DNA of 10,890 nt. Source: JAWXCH01 sp034440595. GTDB lineage: Bacteria; Planctomycetota; Planctomycetia; Pirellulales; JALHPA01. Below the pieces are notes generated by a model, which saw only the letters and a list, made by a program, of their open reading frames with translations, ran no database searches and was not told the origin of the DNA. The translations under genes were made by a program, and so were the position numbers. Position 1 is the first letter of the stretch, and every line of letters starts with the position of its first letter. This document shows, one piece after another, positions 1 through 5,447 of the stretch. The stretch spans positions 1 to 10,890 of the forward strand of contig JAWXCH010000253.1 in the NCBI GenBank assembly GCA_034440595.1. Direction: 5' to 3'.

Positions 1-1
1 G

Positions 2-640
2 CCTATGACGGTATTGGCCACCGGCGGCCGGCACCTCAAGGATCTGAATCGCGAGTGCGAGGATCACGTCTACTGCATGTACGAGTATCCGCAGTACGAT
101 TACCACGCGCAGGACAATCCAGACCGCAAGATCGTTGTCACCTATTCGTCGATCAATGGCAGCCCGTTTGGCGATTACGGCGAAGCGGTGATGGGAGTCG
201 ACAAGACCTTAGTCCTGTTGAAGGAGCAGGAGGCGCTGATATTTGACAACGAAGGCCCTTCTACCAAGATCAAGGTTGGCGGCAAGGCCGATTCGCTGGA
301 CACCACGGCCAGTGGTGCCGGTCCGGCGATTGCCAAAGCGGCTATGGATGGTCCAATCAGCCGCGGGTACACCGAAGAACTGGAGCATTTTGCCTGGTGT
401 GTTCGCAATAAAGCTCCAGAAAATCAGCCACGTTGTCATCCAAAGGTGGCGTTGGCCGACGCGGTGATTGCTCTGACCACCAACATCGCCCTACGTGGAC
501 CAGAAAATGCCCGGATCGAATTCAAACCCGAGTGGTTTGATATCCAGAGCGATGAAACGCCCGAGTACACGTTCTTGAAGGACGAAAAGTACAAGGTCAA
601 CACCACGCGCGAGGCATACAAGCCGAAGGGTAAAACCTAG
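2..640 (+). CDS. Gfo/Idh/MocA family oxidoreductase, C-terminal part (5' truncated)
   Basis: About 212 residues remain. The frame is open to the left edge, so the N-terminal NAD(P)-binding Rossmann domain lies outside the window. What is visible is the C-terminal alpha/beta substrate domain: EDHVYCMYEYP, then KIVVTYSSINGSPFGDYGEAVMG, a strand with VLLKEQEALIF, and near the end the helix EELEHFAWCVRN followed by HPKVALADAVIALTTN. The tail WFDIQSDETPEY is typical of the planctomycete subgroup. Members of this superfamily oxidise or reduce sugars, inositols and related polyols with NAD(P). Planctomycetes carry dozens of paralogues, many exported by the Tat pathway, so the substrate cannot be named and a Tat signal cannot be checked here. 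The ATG at 5 is internal, not the real start. The gene converges on the GH10-like gene across a 146-base gap that holds the REPIN-like element. The family call is firm; the specificity is unknown. Confidence 0.85.
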   Translation, partial: PMTVLATGGRHLKDLNRECEDHVYCMYEYPQYDYHAQDNPDRKIVVTYSSINGSPFGDYGEAVMGVDKTLVLLKEQEALIFDNEGPSTKIKVGGKADSLDTTASGAGPAIAKAAMDGPISRGYTEELEHFAWCVRNKAPENQPRCHPKVALADAVIALTTNIALRGPENARIEFKPEWFDIQSDETPEYTFLKDEKYKVNTTREAYKPKGKT

Positions 641-663
641 TGCTTTGTCGCAGCTAAAGGTTT

Positions 664-779
664 GTGTGCCACTGGCTCCGCCAGTGTGAATATCGCCTAC
701 GCACATTTTCACAGTTGCTGGTAGGCCATTCGTTTGAAGAATCCGCAATGGTTTAGCACTGGCAGAGCCAGTGGCACAC
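664..779. repeat. REPIN-like pair of inverted hairpin repeats
   Basis: Two 23-bp copies that differ at one base lie in opposite orientation at 664-686 and 757-779, 70 bases apart. Each has the flank GTGTGC followed by a 7-bp hairpin, stem CACTGGC/GCCAGTG, with a 3-base loop (TCC in the first copy, TCT in the second read on the minus strand). Neither stem is followed by a T-run, so they are not standard intrinsic terminators. The spacer also contains GCCTAC (695-700) and GTAGGC (721-726), which could extend pairing inside the element. Two inverted REP hairpins round a short spacer is the definition of a REPIN, a non-autonomous element moved by RAYT (TnpA-REP) transposases. No transposase is in the window. 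The position between two convergent stop codons is the usual niche of such elements. I believe similar CACTGGC palindromes are frequent in Pirellulaceae genomes, but that is from memory. Confidence 0.6.
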
Positions 780-786
780 TCCGGTC

Positions 787-2202
787 TTATCGCCTAAGGC
801 CAGTCAGCGCCTCTAGCGCTGGTTTGGCCGCGCCGATGGAATCGAACAAGCCTCGGTCGCTGGCATTGGATTCTAGATCCTGCAACTGGGTCCACAGAAT
901 CGCCTGCACGGCCTGCTTGCCGAGTAGGACCGGTACGTAATTTTCCACCCAATCGGCTTGAGATTGCAGCGTAAAGCCACTGCTATCGCTGGGAACCGTC
1001 AAGAAAATCAGTAGCGGCAAATTCAAGCTGCTCCAACGGTCAAGTTGTCGGCTGAATTCTAAAGGATCGCGAGGCAGCGTCTGACCGCTGCTCAGCCCTA
1101 AATCGATCTCCAGGCCAATTCCCGATAGCCCGAGATCGCCGCGCGACAGTGCGTCGGCAAAATGGATTGGCGATAGCTCATAGGACTCGTCGCGCAAGTA
1201 CTCTCCCCACGGTTGCGCAAACGATATCACCACCGGTGCTCGAGGGTCTGCGGCGCGGACAACTTCGATCGCCTTGACCGCCAGTCGCAATCGTTGCTCT
1301 TCGTTCAAGTCCAGCGCGGTTCCACAGTTGATCGCCGCTGCGCATTGCCAAAGATGAACGTGGCCTCGGTAACGTTGCACGGCCGCTTGAAGAAACTCGG
1401 TCGCCTGATCCAGAAGCTCATCAAACGGCAGATCGCGTCTGAGCCAGGCTGGTGTCTGACCGGCATGCAAATTGAGTAGTGGTCCACAGAGAACCCGCAT
1501 GCGATGCGCCTGACACCAGGCCACCTGTGCATCGCAAAGCTCCCAGTTTCTCGACTTCTGGTTCACTTCGATCTGCTTCCACGAAAAAGGGACGCATACA
1601 GTGTTGGAGGCCTCGATCAACAGTTCAAAACCAGGATCGATCGGCACATTCTGGTCGAGGCGTGCTCCTTGCAAGATCGCCATGCGCGGAGTCAGCCGAT
1701 TGCGCGAATCGGCTGCTTGCCGCGCATAGGCTTGTGCCAGGTGGTGTGCGGCCAACAGCGTCGCATCAATCGATTGCTCGGCCAGATCAGCCGCCTTTCG
1801 TGCGGCGTGCTGATTGATAGCCGCGTGCGAAAACAGGCGAATCGCCTCCTTTTGGGCCGCCAGAAAGTCATCGCTGATCTTCATGCCGGCCCAGCTCCAA
1901 AGCGCGGCCTGATTCCGCATTCGATTGAGCGTTCCGCGCGCCAGCTCCACAGGCAATAGATAAGGCCGCTCGCGATCCATGAGCGTACCGGTGGTGAGCG
2001 CTAGTGGCCCATAGTGTTGCGTATTCCACAAGATTGTCAGCGTCAGCGATTCCGTGTCTTCGCGATGCAAATCGAAGCCTTCCGCGGTGGCCTCCAGCAA
2101 CGACCGCTGCGGCGTCTCCTCGCGGCTGGAATAATAGCCGCGTGACAGCGCTTCGCTCGGCAAGCAGTCACCGTTCGGGACTAGAAAATGCATCACGCCC
2201 AT
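787..2202 (-). CDS. GH10-like TIM-barrel protein, predicted catalytically inactive
   Basis: The 471-residue protein has no signal peptide, so it is probably cytoplasmic. Residues 1 to about 185 form an N-terminal domain I do not recognise. From about 190 the order of landmarks follows glycoside hydrolase family 10 (endo-1,4-beta-xylanases): FSWKQIE (about 206), the strand ending LHAGQTPAWL (about 246-254, like GHTLVWHSQTPDWL), HLWQCAAAIN (about 283-292, at the acid/base strand), LSGIGLEID (about 359-367, like the DGIGLQ strand), LPLLIFLTVPS (about 395-405, at the ITELD nucleophile strand), and ILWTQLQD...RGLFD...KPALEAL at the end. In active enzymes the two catalytic glutamates sit in WxxxNE and ITELD; both positions here lack Glu. 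The protein is therefore probably a non-catalytic or altered relative. The start is the ATG at 2202, preceded by GGAGACAGGG; a TTG directly upstream at 2205 and an ATG at 2193 are alternatives. It is divergent from purC and convergent with the oxidoreductase. Confidence 0.75.
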   Translation of the reverse strand: MGVMHFLVPNGDCLPSEALSRGYYSSREETPQRSLLEATAEGFDLHREDTESLTLTILWNTQHYGPLALTTGTLMDRERPYLLPVELARGTLNRMRNQAALWSWAGMKISDDFLAAQKEAIRLFSHAAINQHAARKAADLAEQSIDATLLAAHHLAQAYARQAADSRNRLTPRMAILQGARLDQNVPIDPGFELLIEASNTVCVPFSWKQIEVNQKSRNWELCDAQVAWCQAHRMRVLCGPLLNLHAGQTPAWLRRDLPFDELLDQATEFLQAAVQRYRGHVHLWQCAAAINCGTALDLNEEQRLRLAVKAIEVVRAADPRAPVVISFAQPWGEYLRDESYELSPIHFADALSRGDLGLSGIGLEIDLGLSSGQTLPRDPLEFSRQLDRWSSLNLPLLIFLTVPSDSSGFTLQSQADWVENYVPVLLGKQAVQAILWTQLQDLESNASDRGLFDSIGAAKPALEALTGLRR

Positions 2203-2367
2203 CAAATAGACCCTGTCTCCCCTCGTCCCGGTTGAAATTCTAGCGACAGTCCGAATGGATCGCTGCTGTATCCAGTATTACCGTTTTATCGCCTCGCAGC
2301 CGATTTGAATACCAGTCAGTTTGCAATGCGGTTGTGTGTTGGCTGGTCGCGTGGCCGTCAGGACTGT

Positions 2368-2373
2368 TATACT
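2368..2373 (+). promoter_or_regulatory. Candidate -10 element for purC
   Basis: TATACT differs from the TATAAT consensus at one base and lies 63 bases before the purC start codon, in the 234-base divergent gap between the GH10-like gene and purC. No good -35 box lies at 16-18 bases; TTGGCT at 2339-2344 is too far at 23 bases. I see nothing else convincing in this gap. The assignment rests on one hexamer and is weak. Confidence 0.25.
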
Positions 2374-2436
2374 CGGGCCAGAACGACGGCTCGCCGCGAT
2401 TCGTCAAGTTAATAAATTCCCGGTCTTCAGAGGTCC

Positions 2437-3324
2437 ATGAACGCTCCGCTTGTCAGCACGAATTTTAGACATTGGCCAGCTCAACGCGGTAAAGTCCGCG
2501 ATCTTTACGATCTAGGGGATCGGTTGTTACTGATCACGACCGATCGGATCAGCGCCTTTGACTGGGTTCTGCCTAACGGAATTCCCGACAAAGGCCGCGT
2601 GTTGACGCAGATCAGCGCTTTTTGGTTTCGCACGCTGGGCGAGCCGAATCACCTGCTATCAACCGACGTGGCCGAGTTCGGCCTGCCCGCTGATATCGAC
2701 ATGGCACCCTTGGTTGGCCGTTCGATGCTGGTCCGCAAGACACACGTCGTGCCGATCGAATGCGTGGTGCGCGGTTACCTATCTGGATCCGGCTGGCGAG
2801 AGTACCAACAAACCGGCCACGTATGCGGCGTGAAACTCCCTGCCGGGCTGCGCGAGAGCGACCGTCTGCCGGAACCGATCTTTACGCCAGCGACCAAGGA
2901 AGAAAGTGGCCACGACGTGAACATTCCGTTTGCGCGAATGCAGGAAATCGTCGGCGATCGCTTGGCAACAGAACTGCGCGACCGGAGTATTTCGCTCTAT
3001 AACCGTGGTGCCGAGCATGCTTTGTCGCGCGGCATACTGATTGCGGACACAAAGTTTGAATGGGGAATTGTCGACAATCAAGTCATATTGATCGATGAGG
3101 CCATGACTCCCGACAGCAGCCGTTTCTGGCCAGCCGATCAATATTTCCCTGGCCAAGGGCAGCCATCCTACGATAAACAGTTCGTTCGTGACTGGTTGGA
3201 GTCGACCGACTGGGACAAGAATAGCCCCCCTCCTCCATTGCCGGACGATGTCGTGTCGCGTACGCGTGCCAAGTACATTGAGGCCTATGAGCTTCTAACC
3301 GGCACACCGTTCCAGTGGAAATAG
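2437..3324 (+). CDS. purC: SAICAR synthetase (phosphoribosylaminoimidazole-succinocarboxamide synthase)
   Basis: This cytoplasmic enzyme uses ATP to join aspartate to CAIR, giving SAICAR, step 8 of de novo purine synthesis. The 295-residue protein shows the family signatures in order: GKVRDLY (18-24, nucleotide-binding loop), TDRISAFD (35-42), RGYLSGSGW (112-120), KEESGHD (154-160), IADTKFEWG (202-210) and DEAMTPDSSRFWP (220-232). It is longer than the roughly 240-residue E. coli/Bacillus type and resembles the long form seen in yeast Ade1 and many other bacteria, with a C-terminal extension that includes a PPPP run near 265. The ATG at 2437 has AGAGGT only two bases upstream, an unusually tight spacing, but the first motif begins at residue 18 as expected. 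No other pur gene is adjacent. The stop lies 10 bases from the queD stop on the other strand, so the two transcripts probably overlap at their ends. Confidence 0.97.
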   Translation: MNAPLVSTNFRHWPAQRGKVRDLYDLGDRLLLITTDRISAFDWVLPNGIPDKGRVLTQISAFWFRTLGEPNHLLSTDVAEFGLPADIDMAPLVGRSMLVRKTHVVPIECVVRGYLSGSGWREYQQTGHVCGVKLPAGLRESDRLPEPIFTPATKEESGHDVNIPFARMQEIVGDRLATELRDRSISLYNRGAEHALSRGILIADTKFEWGIVDNQVILIDEAMTPDSSRFWPADQYFPGQGQPSYDKQFVRDWLESTDWDKNSPPPPLPDDVVSRTRAKYIEAYELLTGTPFQWK

Positions 3325-3334
3325 CCGCAGGAGA

Positions 3335-3736
3335 CTACCCGGTATAGGTCGCGTAGCAGTTCGCCGTTTCCCAAAGCTGGGCCTCAATAATCGGAAACCC
3401 CGATTTCTGCGTGAAATCAAAGATCAGCCGGGCAATGTTCTCGGCGGTCGGATTGACATCCGTCAAAAACATCGGTTCGCCTAGACCTTTCAAAATCGGC
3501 ACAACCGGGTCTTCGCGGTGCAGAATCATGCGGTGATCCAGATTGTCATCGATCCACTTTTGCACGACGCGCTTGATGTCTGAAAAATCGAGGACCATTC
3601 CTCGTTCGTCCAGCGTTTCGGATGCGAGTGTAATGATCGCGCGACCGTTGTGTCCGTGCAGATATTTGCACTTGCCATCGTAATTGAGCAGCCGATGGCC
3701 GTAGCAAAAGTCGATCTGTCGCGTGACGTGAAACAT
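3335..3736 (-). CDS. queD: 6-carboxy-5,6,7,8-tetrahydropterin synthase (QueD family)
   Basis: QueD turns 7,8-dihydroneopterin triphosphate into 6-carboxytetrahydropterin, the second step towards preQ0 and queuosine (or 7-deazaguanine DNA marks). The 133-residue protein fits the 6-pyruvoyltetrahydropterin synthase fold. It has zinc ligands H14, H27 and H29 (in CKYLHGH), catalytic C23, D67-H68 (LDHR), the substrate motif NPTAEN (95-100) and E123 in WETANC. Compared with E. coli QueD it has about 15 extra residues between LDHR and NPTAEN, a variant seen in other QueD/PTPS family proteins. I chose the ATG at 3736 because homologues begin just before the first strand and GGAG lies 12 bases upstream; a TTG at 3754 would add six residues and would absorb that GGAG. 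It follows queC on the same strand by 27 bases and so is probably co-transcribed. The neighbour favours QueD over a pterin-cofactor role. Confidence 0.9.
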   Translation of the reverse strand: MFHVTRQIDFCYGHRLLNYDGKCKYLHGHNGRAIITLASETLDERGMVLDFSDIKRVVQKWIDDNLDHRMILHREDPVVPILKGLGEPMFLTDVNPTAENIARLIFDFTQKSGFPIIEAQLWETANCYATYTG

Positions 3737-3763
3737 AGTCGAGCGGTTCTCCAAATGGTGTTC

Positions 3764-4444
3764 TTACGCGGACTGCATTCTAGCAGGTGCGGGTGCTGCA
3801 TACGTCGTCGGATCCGGTAAACCGGCCGAGCGAAACGCTGCCTGCCGTTCTGCGCACTTGTTGCAGCGGCCACAGTGCAATTCTCCGGCCGGCGAAATAC
3901 AGGAAAATGTGTATTGCAAAGCGGCGTCTTGTCCGAGTTGCATGACGGCCAGTTTATCGAAAGTCTGAAACGGCCGGATGATTTGAACCGACGACTGAGT
4001 GGCCAGGTTCAACGCAGTTGTCAACGTATCAAAAAATTCGTCGGTCGCGTCGGGAAACGGATTGGATCGCAGCGTTGCCAAGGCCAAGGTGTCCACGCCG
4101 TGCATTTGACACCACAACACGGATTTTACCGCTAGCAGAACATTCCTTCCGGGTAAGTAGACGGCGTCGTCCGTGGTCGATTCATCGGGTACCGCCTTGC
4201 CGGTGACGCTCCAGTGATTGCCGTACAAGTCCGCAACCGGCTGATCGAGCTGAACCAGCGCCGCCAAGTTCGGCTGCTTCATCGCCGCCAGGTACTTCTG
4301 CAGTGACGCCAGTTCCGCAGTCTGCCATGTCAGGTGGCAATTCACATAAATCGGCTGGACTTTTAGTCCTTGCTGCAGGAAATGCGACAGCATGATACAA
4401 CTATCCAGCCCGCCGCTCAGAAGCAGTCCAATGGTACTGGTCAT
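3764..4444 (-). CDS. queC: 7-cyano-7-deazaguanine (preQ0) synthase, QueC family
   Basis: QueC uses ATP and ammonia to convert 7-carboxy-7-deazaguanine into preQ0, the precursor of queuosine in tRNA and of 7-deazaguanine DNA modifications. The 226-residue cytoplasmic protein has the PP-loop SGGLDS at 10-15, the LPGRN motif at 97-101, and a C-terminal zinc site of four cysteines, C182 (TFSC), C191, C194 and C197 (HCGRCNKC), followed by AERQAAF. Two places differ from typical QueC: SGGLDS in place of SGGQDS, and LTWQTAE (38-44) where YGQRHxxE is usual. It is therefore a divergent QueC or a close PP-loop relative, but the coupling to queD supports the pathway. The ATG at 4444 has no strong Shine-Dalgarno sequence. 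No queE, queF or tgt lies in the window. Confidence 0.88.
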   Translation of the reverse strand: MTSTIGLLLSGGLDSCIMLSHFLQQGLKVQPIYVNCHLTWQTAELASLQKYLAAMKQPNLAALVQLDQPVADLYGNHWSVTGKAVPDESTTDDAVYLPGRNVLLAVKSVLWCQMHGVDTLALATLRSNPFPDATDEFFDTLTTALNLATQSSVQIIRPFQTFDKLAVMQLGQDAALQYTFSCISPAGELHCGRCNKCAERQAAFRSAGLPDPTTYAAPAPARMQSA

Positions 4445-4704
4445 GCGAACCGGGGGTTAAAAATCCAGAAAATAAGCACGGCAGTTGATTTGGCAGAGCG
4501 AGAGTACCACCGACTGTGGATCGCCCCCAAAATTCTAGGACAAATCCCGTCTCCAGACGAGAGAACATGCGGTCGCAGAGGCCTCCCGCCCGTTTTTTAA
4601 TCCGCGACGGGAGCGTGATTGGCGGTGAAAACGGGGGAAACTCGCTGCCAAAGGCCGGATTCCGTGTTTTTTTGCCCTATCGTCGACGGATTTGTGGGTC
4701 TTGT

Positions 4705-4754
4705 GTTCACCTTTCGGTTCACTTCCGGGTAGGATAATAATGCTGTTGGTGAAC
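4705..4754. promoter_or_regulatory. GTTCAC repeats round a GATAAT box (possible operator/promoter)
   Basis: GTTCAC occurs at 4705-4710 and 4717-4722, and its reverse complement lies in GGTGAAC at 4748-4754. GATAAT at 4733-4738, one base from the -10 consensus, lies between the direct and inverted copies. No strong -35 box is present at the right distance. Repeated hexamers flanking a -10 box are compatible with a regulated promoter firing rightward, but hexamer repeats also occur by chance. Confidence 0.2.
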
Positions 4755-4892
4755 TGCCCGGGGGTGATTTACGGAGCGGCGCGGCGACGGGCCGAATAGT
4801 GCCATGTTTTGGACGTTTTGGCCGGAACGGACTTCGTCAAAACTCCGGTTGTAGCGGAGGTGCCGGTCGTCAGGCGAAATCATGGCTTTCGG

Positions 4893-4911
4893 ACGCAAAC
4901 ATTGCGTTTTT
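4893..4911 (+). terminator. Terminator-like hairpin without an upstream protein gene
   Basis: A 6-bp stem ACGCAA/TTGCGT with loop ACA is followed at once by four more T residues (4908-4911). The stem is short and only half GC, so a weak terminator. No rightward protein gene ends here, so if it works it would end a non-coding transcript or attenuate the leader of the downstream operon. Confidence 0.3.
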
Positions 4912-4946
4912 GCGGCAATAAAGCAGGTCAGTGCGTGAGCAAAGTC

Positions 4947-4974
4947 TTGTATTGAGAACTCGGGCTTTTAGAAT
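4947..4974 (+). promoter_or_regulatory. Candidate promoter of the 5031-7087 operon
   Basis: TAGAAT at 4969-4974 matches the -10 consensus at five of six bases. TTGTAT at 4947-4952, 16 bases upstream, is a weak -35 match (three of six). Transcription would start near 4981 and give a leader of about 50 bases. An inverted repeat CGGGCT (4961-4966)/AGCCCG (4983-4988) spans the -10 box and the expected start point and could be an operator. The leader also contains CCCTT (5002-5006), which can pair with the ribosome binding site AAGGG (5020-5024). Confidence 0.35.
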
Positions 4975-5030
4975 GAATAGAGAGCCCGCAGTTTTCCTAA
5001 CCCCTTTTTTTAGATCGATAAGGGTCAACT

Positions 5031-5396
5031 ATGAAAACTACGGTTGTCGGTTTGATTGCAGGCAGCGCGTTGGCTGTCGCAGTGTTTTTTGGAACGGCGT
5101 TTCTAGGGTCAGATCGCGGTAGCCAGGCGGTTGCTCAGCGAACCGGCGTGGCGGATCCAAACGCAGATTTAATCACCATCGCTACTGCTCTGAGTGAGAA
5201 TAGCAAGTCGCAGCAGCTAACAGTGATCGATCCGCGGACAAGAGTGATGAGCGTCTATCACGTAGACCTTGCCAGCGGTGCCATTTCGCTCAAGAGTGTT
5301 CGTAACATACAGTGGGATTTGCATTTAGTTGATTTTAATGGCGCGTCACCACTGCCGCGCGAAGTGAAGGCGCAGTTGGAATCGCAACAGCGGTAG
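5031..5396 (+). CDS. Small exported or membrane-anchored conserved hypothetical protein
   Basis: The 121-residue protein begins with MKTT and one hydrophobic segment (about residues 5-26, VVGLIAGSALAVAVFFGTAFLG), then QAVAQ, which could be a signal peptidase I site (AVA) or the end of an uncleaved anchor. The mature part (about 45-121) looks like one small mixed domain: a helix ADLITIATALSEN, a strand QQLTVIDPRTRVMSVYHVD, then ASGAISLKSVRNIQWDLHLVDFNG and a final helix PREVKAQLE. The block SVRNIQWDLHLVDFNG resembles conserved hypothetical proteins I associate with planctomycetes; I know no function. There is no cysteine, so no lipobox or disulfide. The start is well supported: AAGGG lies six bases before the ATG. 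It is the first gene of the likely three-gene unit and the HTH gene follows after 51 bases. Confidence 0.8.
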   Translation: MKTTVVGLIAGSALAVAVFFGTAFLGSDRGSQAVAQRTGVADPNADLITIATALSENSKSQQLTVIDPRTRVMSVYHVDLASGAISLKSVRNIQWDLHLVDFNGASPLPREVKAQLESQQR

Positions 5397-5447
5397 GACC
5401 GCTTCGCGACAGGTTGTACAACGGCAGAGAGAAGAGAGAACAGTGAT

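Larger units (their letters stand above)
4445..5030. other. Long intergenic region between divergent transcripts
   Basis: This stretch separates queC (minus) from the 5031 gene (plus). Short open frames cross it (for example 4516-4737 on plus), but they have no recognisable protein character and no convincing ribosome binding site. It holds a 12-bp dyad CGTCT-CC-AGACG at 4548-4559, three copies of GTTCAC (two direct, one inverted) between 4705 and 4754 round a GATAAT box, a hairpin followed by T-residues at 4893-4911, and a promoter-like pair at 4947-4974. Together these could mark a small RNA of about 170 bases at roughly 4745-4911, followed by the promoter and leader of the 5031 operon. No known RNA family was recognised. 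Confidence 0.45.

Noticed and set aside
664..779. Reading the two hairpins as simple bidirectional terminators
   Set aside because: Neither stem is followed by a T-run, and their near identity and inverted pairing fit a repeat element better. They might still affect transcript ends.
1504..1959. Plus-strand open frames opposite the GH10-like gene
   Set aside because: The minus-strand frame is far longer and carries the GH10 landmarks; these are antisense shadows.
787..2202. Annotating the protein as an active endo-1,4-beta-xylanase
   Set aside because: Both catalytic glutamates appear to be missing and there is no export signal, so the enzymatic name would be misleading.
3335..3736. Naming the gene as 6-pyruvoyltetrahydropterin synthase of a biopterin pathway
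   Set aside because: The fold is shared, but the CxxxHGH arrangement and linkage to queC support QueD.
4516..4737. Short plus-strand open frames in the long intergenic region
   Set aside because: No ribosome binding site, no signal or domain, and composition typical of translated non-coding DNA.
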